Shown one piece after another: positions 42,519-51,533 of a stretch of DNA of 64,000 nucleotides. The stretch is from an uncultured Blastocatellia bacterium. GTDB lineage: Bacteria; Acidobacteriota; Blastocatellia; HR10. Numbering within the stretch: position 1 is the first letter of the stretch; every line of letters starts with the position of its first letter. The translations under genes were made by a program, and so were the position numbers. The notes below the pieces were generated by a model. The model had not been told where the DNA came from. It saw only the letters and a program-made list of their open reading frames with translations, and did no database searches. The stretch lies in NCBI GenBank assembly GCA_937934295.1, contig CALHAI010000003.1:186001-250000 (forward strand). Reading direction: 5' to 3'.

Positions 42519-43394
42519 ATGGAGCGGACACGACGCCAATCCCGAAGTCGCCCGAAGATCGGAGTGGTCCTCGGCGGGGGCGGGGCTAAGGGCTTGGCCC
42601 ATATCGGCGTCTTGAAGGTCCTCGAGGAGGCCGCGATCCCCATTGATCAGATCGTCGGGACGAGCGTCGGCGCATTCATTGGAGGCGCCTATGCAAGTGG
42701 CGTTCCCATCGAGCGGATGATCGAGATGGCGCGCTGCATCCGCTGGAGTGATCTCGGGCGATTCCGACCCTCGCGACTTGGCCTGCGCGACGGACGTCGC
42801 ATGGAGGCCTTCATCCGCGCGCATTTCCCCGTCACGCGTTTTGAGGAGCTTCGGATCCCGCTTGCGGTCGTCGCCACGGAGATCGCAACCGGACAGATGC
42901 GCGTCTTCACCACGGGCGATCTCGCCTTCGCCATCCGCGCCAGTTGCGCCATCCCGGGCTATTTCACCCCCGTCTTCGATGCGGACGGCCGGATGCTCGT
43001 AGACGGTGCTGTCGTCGCCAACCTCCCGACACTTGTGGCCGTGACGCTCGGAGCCGAGCGCGTGATCGCCGTGGACGTGAACGCGTATCCGATCATGGAG
43101 ACGCCGCCGCGCAACGCCTTCCAGATCTACACACAAGCGCTCGCTATCCTCTCTTTCACAGCGCAATCCTACATGGCCGAACATGCCGATGTGCTCATCT
43201 CGCCCGACGTCGCGGCATTCTCTTGGGACGCATTGGAACGCGCCGACGAGCTGATTCGGGCCGGGGAAGAGGCCGCGCGCAAGCGCGTGCCCGACTGTCA
43301 AGCGTTGCTGCGGCGAAAGCGCGAGGGCTTCTTCCGCCGACTCCGTCAAGCGCTGCTCATCACCCGTCATCGCGCCGTCCCCCTGCGGCGATGA
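42519..43394 (+). CDS. Patatin-like phospholipase (RssA-like)
   Basis: A 291-residue patatin-family lipid acyl hydrolase. The oxyanion loop is VVLGGGGAKGLAHIGVL, the nucleophile Ser lies in IVGTSVGAFIGG (GxSxG), and the catalytic Asp is in LVDGAVVANLP (DGA). No signal peptide or beta-barrel domain is present, so it resembles the cytoplasmic RssA/YlbK group rather than PlpD. The first ~10 residues are Arg-rich. A ribosome-binding site is not obvious, and the gene starts 31 bases after purQ. Its substrate is probably a phospholipid or acyl ester. Confidence 0.93.
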   Translation: MERTRRQSRSRPKIGVVLGGGGAKGLAHIGVLKVLEEAAIPIDQIVGTSVGAFIGGAYASGVPIERMIEMARCIRWSDLGRFRPSRLGLRDGRRMEAFIRAHFPVTRFEELRIPLAVVATEIATGQMRVFTTGDLAFAIRASCAIPGYFTPVFDADGRMLVDGAVVANLPTLVAVTLGAERVIAVDVNAYPIMETPPRNAFQIYTQALAILSFTAQSYMAEHADVLISPDVAAFSWDALERADELIRAGEEAARKRVPDCQALLRRKREGFFRRLRQALLITRHRAVPLRR

Positions 43395-43407
43395 GGGGAG
43401 CCTCCGC

Positions 43408-43437
43408 TTGCTTCTCTTGCACCGGTTGTAATATATT
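43408..43437 (+). promoter_or_regulatory. Candidate promoter of the small cytochrome-like gene
   Basis: TTGCTT (43408-43413) and TATATT (43432-43437) are spaced by 18 bases in an AT-rich patch. The leader to the ATG at 43452 would be very short. Confidence 0.35.
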
Positions 43438-43451
43438 GACCTGTGCGGACG

Positions 43452-43715
43452 ATGCGGATGAAGCGGGCGGATGTCATCTTTGCCGGATTCATCTTGAGCG
43501 TCATCCTTTTCCTCGTGTTCCTCTCCACAAGACCGCGTATCGCGCCATCTCCCCTGCCGCGAGATGAGGCGCATCGCGCGGCGCGGACTCGATCGGAGTG
43601 CCTGGCATGTCATGATCCGGAGGATCCGGCAGTGCCCCATCCGCTTCGTCCCTCCCATCCGCAGAAATGGCGAGATGTGGCATTCGCGTGTACGAATTGT
43701 CATCCACGCGAGTGA
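43452..43715 (+). CDS. Small membrane-anchored diheme cytochrome c-like protein
   Basis: An 87-residue protein with one N-terminal membrane anchor (VIFAGFILSVILFLVFL, about 8-24). Two heme c-type motifs follow, CLACH and CTNCH, with a third His in the short domain. Such minimal diheme proteins resemble fragments of NrfH/NapC- or cytochrome c7-type carriers. Starts at 43443 (GTG), 43452 or 43458 are all possible; the ribosome-binding site is weak. It precedes the aldehyde dehydrogenase by 24 bases. It may carry electrons at the periplasmic face, but the partner is unknown. Confidence 0.72.
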   Translation: MRMKRADVIFAGFILSVILFLVFLSTRPRIAPSPLPRDEAHRAARTRSECLACHDPEDPAVPHPLRPSHPQKWRDVAFACTNCHPRE

Positions 43716-43739
43716 AGTCCCGAAGTCCAAGGAGGGAAT

Positions 43740-45320
43740 ATGGCGAAAGCGAAAACGGCGATCGCTCGAACGAAGACGGCGAAAGGGGCGCCAGCGATTC
43801 GGACGGCGGCTGCTCCTCGCTTCTTCAACTACATCAATGGGGAATGGGTCCCTTCGGTCACCGGGGAATATTTCGAGAATCGGAATCCGGCTGACACGCG
43901 CGACCTCATCGGCCTCTTCCCGAAGTCGAATGCCGAGGATGTGGCGCGCGCCGTGGCAGCCGCGCGCGAGGCGTACGAGAAATGGCGATTGGTCCCTGCG
44001 CCCAAGCGCGCGGAGATCATGTTCCGCCTGGGGGAGATTCTGATCCGGCGCAAGGAGGCCTTCGCGCGCGAGATGACGCGCGAGATGGGGAAGATCCTCA
44101 AAGAATCGCGCGGGGATGTGCAGGAGGCCATTGATATCTGCTATTTCACAGCGGGCGAAGGGCGCCGCCTCTACGGGCAGACGACGCCTTCCGAACTGCC
44201 GAACAAATTCGCTATGTCCGTGCGCATGCCCGTCGGCGTGTGCGCGATCATCACCCCGTGGAACTTCCCCATGGCGATCCCCGCTTGGAAGCTCATGCCC
44301 GCGATCCTCTGCGGCAATACAGTGGTGATGAAACCGGCGACGGACACACCCCTGTCGGTCTACAATCTTGTGAAAGCTTGCGAGGAGGCGGGCGTCCCCC
44401 CCGGCGTCGTTAATCTCGTGACCGGTTCAGGAGCGAACGTGGGCACGCCGCTCATGACCCATCCCGACGTGCGCTTGGTCTCCTTCACGGGCTCGACCGA
44501 GGTGGGCCGGAAAGTCTCCGAGGCGTGCGCCCCTTCCTTCAAGAAGTGCAACCTCGAGATGGGAGGGAAGAACGTCATCATCGTCATGGATGACGCGAAC
44601 CTGGATCTGGCGGTAGACGGTGCCGTTTGGGGCGGGTTCGGCACGAGCGGACAACGCTGCACGGCCTCCAGTCGGATCGTCGTGCACAAGAAGGTCTACA
44701 AGAAGTTCCTCGCGCAGTTCGTCGAGCGGGCGCGCGCCCTGCGCGTCGGCAATGGACTCGATGAGCGCACGGAGATGGGGCCGATCATCAACGAGGCTCA
44801 GCTGCAGTCCATCCTCCACTACATTGAGATCGGGAAGAATCGAGATCGCGCCAAGCTCATGTGCGGTGGGAATCGGCTGACGCATGGGGAGTACGCCTAC
44901 GGATACTTCATCGAACCCACCATCTTCGCCGATTGTCACCCGGATATGGTCATCTGCCAGGAGGAGATCTTCGGGCCGGTCGTCTCCGTGATCCCCTGCG
45001 GCTCCTTGGAAGAGGCCATCCAGATCGGTAACAACGTGCGCTACGGGCTCTCTTCGGCCATCTACACACAGGATATCAACAAGGCGTTCATCGCCATGCG
45101 CGAGATGTACACGGGGATCTTCTACGTGAACGCGCCCACGATCGGCGCCGAGACGCATCTGCCATTTGGGGGGACGAAGGAGACGGGGAACGGACATCGC
45201 GAAGCTGGCGTGCAAGCGCTCGAGCTGTTCACCGAATGGAAGGCCGTCTATATTGATTACAGCGGACGACTGCAGCGGGCGCAGATCGACACGGCTGAAC
45301 TGAGCGCGATCCCGTCCTAA
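43740..45320 (+). CDS. NAD(P)-dependent aldehyde dehydrogenase
   Basis: A 526-residue aldehyde dehydrogenase. The nucleophile Cys lies in [14 protein letters not shown], the general base Glu in [11 protein letters not shown], and the cofactor motif in [26 protein letters not shown] is the C-terminal hallmark. The first ~28 residues (Lys/Ala-rich) are an extension. AAGGAGGGAAT precedes the [18 protein letters not shown] resembles the alpha-aminoadipic semialdehyde/ketoglutarate semialdehyde group. It is followed by a hairpin and alanine dehydrogenase, so it could serve amino-acid or amine catabolism. Substrate not certain. Confidence 0.92.
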   Translation: MAKAKTAIARTKTAKGAPAIRTAAAPRFFNYINGEWVPSVTGEYFENRNPADTRDLIGLFPKSNAEDVARAVAAAREAYEKWRLVPAPKRAEIMFRLGEILIRRKEAFAREMTREMGKILKESRGDVQEAIDICYFTAGEGRRLYGQTTPSELPNKFAMSVRMPVGVCAIITPWNFPMAIPAWKLMPAILCGNTVVMKPATDTPLSVYNLVKACEEAGVPPGVVNLVTGSGANVGTPLMTHPDVRLVSFTGSTEVGRKVSEACAPSFKKCNLEMGGKNVIIVMDDANLDLAVDGAVWGGFGTSGQRCTASSRIVVHKKVYKKFLAQFVERARALRVGNGLDERTEMGPIINEAQLQSILHYIEIGKNRDRAKLMCGGNRLTHGEYAYGYFIEPTIFADCHPDMVICQEEIFGPVVSVIPCGSLEEAIQIGNNVRYGLSSAIYTQDINKAFIAMREMYTGIFYVNAPTIGAETHLPFGGTKETGNGHREAGVQALELFTEWKAVYIDYSGRLQRAQIDTAELSAIPS

Positions 45321-45344
45321 TGTGATCGCGCGAGATCCCGCTGA

Positions 45345-45389
45345 GGGGAGCGTGTGGCGATCCACAGACGTGTGGATCCACGCCTCCCC
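45345..45389 (+). other. Extended hairpin between aldehyde dehydrogenase and ald
   Basis: GGGGAG (45345-45350), CGTG and ATCCAC (45360-45365) on the left pair with GTGGAT (45372-45377), CACG and CTCCCC (45384-45389) on the right. This forms a long imperfect stem with an AGACGT loop. There is no T-run. It lies in the leader of ald and may be an attenuator or a factor-dependent terminator. Confidence 0.45.
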
Positions 45390-45415
45390 TCGCGGGCGCC
45401 GCCAGAGGGGGGCTC

Positions 45416-46528
45416 ATGATCATCGGCGTTCCGAAGGAGCTCAAGCCGGATGAATATCGCGTCGGACTCGTCCCGGCCGGCGTGAGAGCGCTCTGCGAGG
45501 AAGGACATACGGTCTACATCGAGGCCGGCGCTGGGGAAGGCAGCGGCATCTCCGATCGGGAGTACGAGGATGCGGGGGCGCATATTCTGGAAGACCCGGC
45601 CGAAGTCTGGGCGCGCGCCGATCTGATCATCAAGGTGAAGGAGCCGATCCCGGTCGAGTACGAGCGCTTGCGGGAAGGACAGATCCTCTTCACCTATTTG
45701 CATCTGGCGCCTGCTCCGGAGCTGACGCGCGAATTGCTCCGACGCCAGGTCACCGGGATCGCTTATGAGACGATCACCGATAGTGAGGGACGGTTGCCGC
45801 TGCTTACACCCATGAGCGAAGTGGCCGGCCGTATGGCCGTGCAGGTCGGCGCGACCTATTTGCAGAAGATCCACGGCGGGCGCGGTGTCCTCTTGGGCGG
45901 TGTCCCAGGCGTTTTGCCGGCGAAGGTCGTTATCCTCGGCGCGGGCGTCGTCGGGACTAACGCCACGCGCATCGCCGTCGGCATGGGCGCGCAGGTGACC
46001 GTCATTGATCGAAACCTCGACCGACTTCGGTACCTCGATGATATCTTCGGGAGTCAGATTCGCACGCTCGTCTCGAACACCTACAACATCTGGAACGCCA
46101 TCGAGAACGCAGATCTGGTCATCTGCGGCGTCTTGATCCCGGGAGCCGCGGCGCCCAAGCTCATCACTCGCGAGATGCTCTCCTGCATGCATAAAGGGGC
46201 CGTCATCGTCGATGTCTCTGTGGATCAGGGTGGATGCGTCGAGACCTCGCGCCCGACGACGCACAGCGATCCCGTCTTCTTCGTGGACGATATCTTGCAT
46301 TACTGCGTCACGAATATGCCCGGTGCTGTCCCGCGCACGTCCACATTTGCGTTGACGAACGTGACGCTCCCTTATGCTTTGAAACTCGCCTCGTTGGGGT
46401 TCCAGGCCGCTATTCGTTCCGACCCTGGCCTGCGAATGGGTGTCAACACATACCGAGGATACGTCACCCATCCGGCTGTCGCCGAATCCCAGGGGCTGGA
46501 GTATACGCCCATTGAAGAGATTGGATGA
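45416..46528 (+). CDS. ald: Alanine dehydrogenase
   Basis: Ald reversibly deaminates L-alanine to pyruvate with NAD+. The 370-residue protein begins [20 protein letters not shown] with the pyruvate-binding Arg. LIIKVKEP holds the catalytic Lys, and [12 protein letters not shown] the catalytic His. NAD binding is by [21 protein letters not shown]. The C-terminal [17 protein letters not shown] is a family marker. It is the usual length. An AGAGGGGGGCTC precedes the ATG. Confidence 0.96.
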   Translation: MIIGVPKELKPDEYRVGLVPAGVRALCEEGHTVYIEAGAGEGSGISDREYEDAGAHILEDPAEVWARADLIIKVKEPIPVEYERLREGQILFTYLHLAPAPELTRELLRRQVTGIAYETITDSEGRLPLLTPMSEVAGRMAVQVGATYLQKIHGGRGVLLGGVPGVLPAKVVILGAGVVGTNATRIAVGMGAQVTVIDRNLDRLRYLDDIFGSQIRTLVSNTYNIWNAIENADLVICGVLIPGAAAPKLITREMLSCMHKGAVIVDVSVDQGGCVETSRPTTHSDPVFFVDDILHYCVTNMPGAVPRTSTFALTNVTLPYALKLASLGFQAAIRSDPGLRMGVNTYRGYVTHPAVAESQGLEYTPIEEIG

Positions 46529-46844
46529 GGCTCGATCCACGCGAGGTGCCGGCCTCTAGAGGAGATCCCTTTGCCCCGCCGTCGAAAAAAATGGCTCGAC
46601 AGCCGGTGAGGACGGTTCAAGGAAGCATTCGGTTGTTGTCCAAGCGCGTGGAGTCGGTGCCCATAAGGGGTTCGCTTGCAGCTTCAGGATGCGCTCATCG
46701 TCGTGGGCGGTCGGAAGAGGGAGCTGGGCGGCTCTTTGCTGAGCCTGCGCAAATGTCAGGAGGCGCTCGTCTCTCCAGGATCTCGGGCATCGCCCTGTGC
46801 GGGCAGCTCCATGTGCGCCCAGGGCGATGCCCTTCGGGATTCGA
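46529..46844. other. 316-bp intergenic region between ald and the TonB receptor gene
   Basis: The convergent gap holds an inverted repeat at 46785-46832 and a possible decayed coding frame around 46676-46800. I see no complete gene or RNA here. Confidence 0.5.
46785..46832. terminator. 13-bp perfect inverted repeat downstream of the TonB receptor gene
   Basis: GGGCATCGCCCTG (46785-46797) and CAGGGCGATGCCC (46820-46832) are perfect inverted repeats with a 22-base loop. They lie 12 bases after the TonB receptor stop. No T-run follows on either strand, so this may be a bidirectional or factor-assisted terminator. Confidence 0.5.
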
Positions 46845-49742
46845 TCAGAAGTTCACCTTCACGCCCAGCTTGAACAGGCGCGGGGCGACGATCACCGCCG
46901 GCTGGCCGAGCGCGGCGCCCACGGCTTCGATCTCCGCCGTCGTCGTGTTCACGTTGCCCACATTGAAGATGTCGAGCACCGGTTCGATCCGCCAGCGCTC
47001 GCCGATGCCGAAGATGCGCGAGATGCGCACGTCGAGAAGATTCACATTCGGCAAGCGCACCGTTCCGCGCTCGACCAGATCGATCGCCTGGCTGACTTGC
47101 GTCAGGTCAGGGATATGCGTTCTGGTCACGGTGAAGATGCGGCGCAAGGGATAACCGGTGAAGTGCTGGAAGTTCCCACTCACCTCAAACCCCCACGGGA
47201 GTTGATATGTCCCGGCGAGCTTGAAGATGTAGGGTGAATCGTTGCCCACAATGCCCTTGCGGTTGATCTGGAAGTTCGGATTGTTCAAGTCGTCAAAGCC
47301 ATTGACGAGGTCGCCGCGGAACGCACCGCGCTCGCGTCCGATGGTCAAGCCACCCAAGAGCTGCCATCGCTGGGACATCCGCTTCACGAAGGTGATGTCC
47401 ACGCCGTTGTATTCGCTGTCCAGCTCCTTGAAGTTCGTGAGCAAGAAGTCCACGCGGCCGCGCGTCGCCGGATCTTGGTTGTAGACCGTGATCGTCTGTC
47501 CGGCGAAGGGGGCCGGCAGATTCGCCGGGAGCGTGAGCCGAACGGGAATGTACGCCGAAGGTGGAACGGCCATGTTCGCCCGTCCGACTTGCCGCCGATT
47601 ATCGCGGTGCCAGGCCGTGATCGAGACGGCGAGGTCGCGATAAATGTGCTGCTGGATGCCGAGCGAGTACTCCCACGAGTAGGGCCGCTCCAGATTCGGA
47701 TCCATGCGCGTCGTCAATCCACCGACGAACCCCGGACCGGGGCCGATCTCGTCCGGTTGGGCGAGGCCATCGCCATTGCGGTCCGTCCAACTGCGGGTCT
47801 CGACGCTCAAGCCGAGCGGATTCACGCTCACGGGATAGGCCATGCCGACGTTCTGCAAGTAGCGGCTGGCGCTTGCCTTGAGGACCGTTCGTCCGGTGCC
47901 CGTGATGTCCCAGGAGAGCCCGAGTCGCGGTGCCCAGTCTTTGAAGTTCGGGACAGCTCGAATCTCTGGGAACCTCCGCTCGGGGACGAACGTCCCGGCC
48001 GCTGAACGCTGCGGCGGGATCACACCGAGGGCGTATTCGTATCGCAGGCCGAGGTTCAACGTGAGCCGTCCGCGAATGGTCCAGGCGTCTTGAGCGAACC
48101 ACGCGAATTGATGGAGATAGTTCGCCTGCTCGATCGGCGTGTTATAGACCCGCACGAAGGACGGACGACCGTTGTCGAAGATCAAGCCGTGATCGCCGTT
48201 CATCGTGTAGATCTGGCGGAAGAGGCTGCGCATGAATTGGACCCCAAACTTGAAGCTGTGCGCTCCGCCGAGCCCCGTCGTCACATACGAGGCCGCCGAA
48301 TCAATGGAGATCCGGTAGTTTGGGTTCACGTAGTTGTAGAGCGCCGCGTTGCTGCGGGTCGAGAGCGTGATGTCTTCCTTCATGATGTCGGTCGGCTTGA
48401 CCTCCTTTTGATAGCGCAGCGGGAAGACGATGTGCATTCCGGCGATCCCGGAATCAATAACCCATTTCGCCGAGGGCGTATAGGTCCACTTGATGTGCGC
48501 GCTATATCCGGGCTGGTCTTGCAACCAAGAGGCTTTGTCCTCGATGAAGAACGGTGGGGCATCACGCCGGTGGAAGCGATTCTTCTCGTTGCGATTATAC
48601 AGGAACGAGAGTCGGTGCTGCGCGCTCACCTGCCACGTCACTTTGGCCGAAGCGTTGCGGATGCGATTGTCGTCGATCGCTTGCGTCTCATCGGGGTTGA
48701 ACGCGCCGGAGACGAGTTGATCCACCCCCCATTGGCGCAGGGAGACGAACCACCAGAGCTTATCCTTGATGAAGGGGCCGCCGACATTGCCGTTCAGATC
48801 GTAGACATTCTTGATCGGATTGCCGGCCTTCACGTCGGGACGCTGCCGGAGTCGCGCCGGCACGCGCGCCAGCAACTTCTCCCGCAGTTCCGGCGTCACG
48901 TTATTCGCCTGCAAGGCTTCGGTCGCGCCGATGAAGAGGATAGAGCCGTGAATCTCATTGCCGCCATCTTTGGTCACCATGTTCATGTAGACGCCCCCTT
49001 GCGAGATCTCCGCCGGTAGTGCGCCGACCTGATAGTTGACCTCCTTGAACATCCCTGCGTCGTAGTAGATGGCCGTCGCACCTCCGGTGCTCCCGGGCCA
49101 GTTGATCTCCAGACCGTCAATGGCGAACTTCTTGTCGCTGTCTCGCGAGCCATGGACCGTCAGCGCGTACTGCTGCATCCCCTCCGTCCCCCCCACATCG
49201 AAGCGGCCGGAGGCGACGCCCGGGACCATGCGGGCGAGCACCCAAGGATCACGCGGATTCGGAATCCGTTCGAGGATGTCCTGGGAGATCACCGTCTGCG
49301 TCACGACGTTGCTCGTGTCAATGACGGGAGACTCCCCGCTGACGGTGACGACTTCAACAACCTCCCCCACGGCGAGTTGGACGTTGACCGTCGCTTGAAA
49401 GGCCGATGTGATGACGATGCCTTCCCGGACATAGGTTTTGAATCCGGGATGCTCGAAGCGCAAGGTGTATTCTCCCGGCTTCAGATCGAGGAACTTGTAA
49501 TACCCGTTCTCATCGGTCTTCACCGTGCGAGGACCACCGATGAGCGCGGGCCCACTCACGGTGACGGTGACGCCGGGCAGAAGTGCCCCCTTGGCATCTC
49601 TCACGGTCCCGGCGATCGAGCCCACCTGCACTTGGGCGAGATTAACCGTCACCGTGCCGAGCATCAGGACAACGCCCATGAGGAACGTGAGCGCTGCTGA
49701 TGGAATTTTCCCGAAGTCGCGAGCCTGTGCACTTGCTCTCAT
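46845..49742 (-). CDS. TonB-dependent receptor with carboxypeptidase-regulatory-like N-domain (Oar-type)
   Basis: A 965-residue outer-membrane receptor. A signal peptide (hydrophobic run to LAQ near residue 36) is followed by a carboxypeptidase-regulatory-like domain (GSIAGTVRDAKGALLPGVTV ... LKPGEYTLRFEHPGF, about 40-125). The plug domain (about 130-245) carries SPVIDTSNVVTQTV and FAIDGLEINWPG. A long beta-barrel ends in VKVNF, the terminal Phe needed for outer-membrane insertion. Paralogues of this architecture are numerous in Acidobacteriota. AAGGAGGGAGGAACC precedes ATG 49742. It has its own promoter candidate and follows an amidohydrolase and an M24-like gene, so peptide or amide uptake is a fair guess. 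Confidence 0.93.
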   Translation of the reverse strand: MRASAQARDFGKIPSAALTFLMGVVLMLGTVTVNLAQVQVGSIAGTVRDAKGALLPGVTVTVSGPALIGGPRTVKTDENGYYKFLDLKPGEYTLRFEHPGFKTYVREGIVITSAFQATVNVQLAVGEVVEVVTVSGESPVIDTSNVVTQTVISQDILERIPNPRDPWVLARMVPGVASGRFDVGGTEGMQQYALTVHGSRDSDKKFAIDGLEINWPGSTGGATAIYYDAGMFKEVNYQVGALPAEISQGGVYMNMVTKDGGNEIHGSILFIGATEALQANNVTPELREKLLARVPARLRQRPDVKAGNPIKNVYDLNGNVGGPFIKDKLWWFVSLRQWGVDQLVSGAFNPDETQAIDDNRIRNASAKVTWQVSAQHRLSFLYNRNEKNRFHRRDAPPFFIEDKASWLQDQPGYSAHIKWTYTPSAKWVIDSGIAGMHIVFPLRYQKEVKPTDIMKEDITLSTRSNAALYNYVNPNYRISIDSAASYVTTGLGGAHSFKFGVQFMRSLFRQIYTMNGDHGLIFDNGRPSFVRVYNTPIEQANYLHQFAWFAQDAWTIRGRLTLNLGLRYEYALGVIPPQRSAAGTFVPERRFPEIRAVPNFKDWAPRLGLSWDITGTGRTVLKASASRYLQNVGMAYPVSVNPLGLSVETRSWTDRNGDGLAQPDEIGPGPGFVGGLTTRMDPNLERPYSWEYSLGIQQHIYRDLAVSITAWHRDNRRQVGRANMAVPPSAYIPVRLTLPANLPAPFAGQTITVYNQDPATRGRVDFLLTNFKELDSEYNGVDITFVKRMSQRWQLLGGLTIGRERGAFRGDLVNGFDDLNNPNFQINRKGIVGNDSPYIFKLAGTYQLPWGFEVSGNFQHFTGYPLRRIFTVTRTHIPDLTQVSQAIDLVERGTVRLPNVNLLDVRISRIFGIGERWRIEPVLDIFNVGNVNTTTAEIEAVGAALGQPAVIVAPRLFKLGVKVNF

Positions 49743-49777
49743 GGTTCCTCCCTCCTTTAGTTTGGTTTCCGCTTTGG

Positions 49778-49807
49778 ATTTTAGGTGCGAGAGCCGCTCC
49801 CCCACAA
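49778..49807 (-). promoter_or_regulatory. Candidate promoter of the TonB-dependent receptor gene
   Basis: On the minus strand, TTGTGG (49802-49807) and TAAAAT (49778-49783) have an 18-base spacer. The predicted start leaves a leader of about 30 bases before ATG 49742, containing the AAGGAGGGAGG site. Confidence 0.5.
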
Positions 49808-49833
49808 GGGCTCTGTGCGCGACCGCATGCGCT

Positions 49834-51483
49834 CTATCGCGAACTTCGCGACGCCGCATTCGATTCCGGTACCTGGCGCCGCTTGGCTTCAGCGACCATG
49901 CGCGCGACGTCAGCCAGCAGCTTCTTCGCGTCGTAGATGATCCCATCTTTGATCGTATATTTCACGCCGCCGACGCGTTCGACTTGGCGCGTCTGGTCAT
50001 TGAGCCGAATGGCCCCGGTGCCGTAGAGGACCTTCAAATTCTGGATCGGATTCTCCTCGACGAGAATCACATCTGCGAGCATGCCAGGGCGAATGACTCC
50101 GAACTCGATCGGTTTCCCTTTGGGCTTGAAGAGGGCCTCCGCTCCCCACAAGGTGGCTGAGCGAATGACTTCCAGCGGATGAAAGCCCGCCTCTTGCAAC
50201 AGCTCCAGCTCGCGGATGTACTCGAAGCCGTAGAGCTTGAAGATGAACCCGGAGTCGGAGCCGGTCGTCACGCGCCCGCCGCGATTCTTGTACTCGTTCA
50301 CGAAGGTCATCCACAGGCGGTAGTTATTCTTCCACTCGATCTCGTCTTGCGTCGTCCAGTAGAAGAAGAAGGAACCGTGGGCCTCGCGATTCGGCTGATA
50401 AAACTCCCAGAGCGATGGCAAGGTGTACATGTCGTGCCATTCGGCGCGCATGGCGCGCATGAGATCGCGGCTCGCCTCATAGATGGTGAATGTCGGATCG
50501 AGCACGAGCCCGAGCCGGATCAACTCCTCAAGGACAGCGTTCCACTTTGGGCTTCCCGGCGGCGCCGTTTGCTTCCACAATCGCCCGGCCTGTCCGAAGC
50601 GGTGCTGCTCGTCATTGTAGTTGTAGTCGTATGGGAAATCCTGGATCGTGCGTTCCGCAAGAAGCGCTTCCGGCAATCCGTACCAGTGTTCGAGCGTCGT
50701 CAGCCCAAGGCGCGCCGCCTCCAGAGCGTTCATCCGCGCCACGCCCATCTGCGCCAGATGCGCGGCCGTTCCGAGCCCGTGCTTCTTCGCCTCGTCAATG
50801 AGTGCGGCCATGATCTCGGGATCGTAGGCCGTGAGCTTGAAGCCATCCACGCCCTTGGCCGCAGCCCATCGGACATACTCGCGCGCCAGCTCCGGCGTGG
50901 TGATCGGGCCGCGATCCCATCCCATGCCTGGGCGGACGTAGACGAAGATGCGCGGAGCGACGATCTGGTTCTTCGCGCTGCGTTCCCGCTCGCGCAACGT
51001 CCAATCCACACCGTTGCCGGAGCCCGGATCACGCACGGTCGTGATCCCATGCGCCATCCAGAGCTTATAGACGTACTCGGCCGGCGTGCCCTGCGCGACG
51101 CCGCCGATATGCCCATGGAGATCCACGAATCCGGGCAGGACGTACAGGCCGTGCGCATCAATCTCGCGCGTCGCGCCCTGCGGGCGGTTGGCTTCGCGGA
51201 TCGGGACTCCCGGATATCCGACGCTGCGAATCTCCTTGATGCGGTTCCCTTCGATGACGATATCGACAGGGCCGATGGGCGGCGCTCCCGTCCCGTCAAT
51301 CAGCGTCGCGCCGCGAATGATCAATCGCTCGAACGGCCCCTCTCCCTCATCGGATCGCCGATCCGGCGCCGGTGGGACGCTGCGGCGCTCCTGCGGCGCC
51401 GTCTGCGAGAGAGCCGAGAGGGTCGTCCCCCAGATCATGAGAATAAGCCAGACGATCCATCGCCTTCTTCCGTGATGCCGCAT
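49834..51483 (-). CDS. Secreted amidohydrolase family protein
   Basis: A 549-residue metal-dependent amidohydrolase. A signal peptide is clear (IVWLILMIWGTTLSALSQ). The first metal motif is GFVDLHGHIGG (HxH), the later His ligands lie in TAAHLAQMG and TTLEHWYG, and the Asp lies in VTTGSDSGFIFK. The C-terminal GVIRPGMLADVILVEENP is the beta-sandwich return. It resembles the imidazolonepropionase/prolidase-like group of periplasmic amidohydrolases. ATG 51483 is chosen because GGAGG then sits six bases upstream; ATG 51486 is only three bases from it. It follows the M24-like gene by 50 bases, as a probable second gene of that operon. Confidence 0.88.
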   Translation of the reverse strand: MRHHGRRRWIVWLILMIWGTTLSALSQTAPQERRSVPPAPDRRSDEGEGPFERLIIRGATLIDGTGAPPIGPVDIVIEGNRIKEIRSVGYPGVPIREANRPQGATREIDAHGLYVLPGFVDLHGHIGGVAQGTPAEYVYKLWMAHGITTVRDPGSGNGVDWTLRERERSAKNQIVAPRIFVYVRPGMGWDRGPITTPELAREYVRWAAAKGVDGFKLTAYDPEIMAALIDEAKKHGLGTAAHLAQMGVARMNALEAARLGLTTLEHWYGLPEALLAERTIQDFPYDYNYNDEQHRFGQAGRLWKQTAPPGSPKWNAVLEELIRLGLVLDPTFTIYEASRDLMRAMRAEWHDMYTLPSLWEFYQPNREAHGSFFFYWTTQDEIEWKNNYRLWMTFVNEYKNRGGRVTTGSDSGFIFKLYGFEYIRELELLQEAGFHPLEVIRSATLWGAEALFKPKGKPIEFGVIRPGMLADVILVEENPIQNLKVLYGTGAIRLNDQTRQVERVGGVKYTIKDGIIYDAKKLLADVARMVAEAKRRQVPESNAASRSSR

Positions 51484-51533
51484 CATTCGCCTCCTCGTCC
51501 TTAGTCAGAATGAAGTGGTTAGCTCGCCGACGC

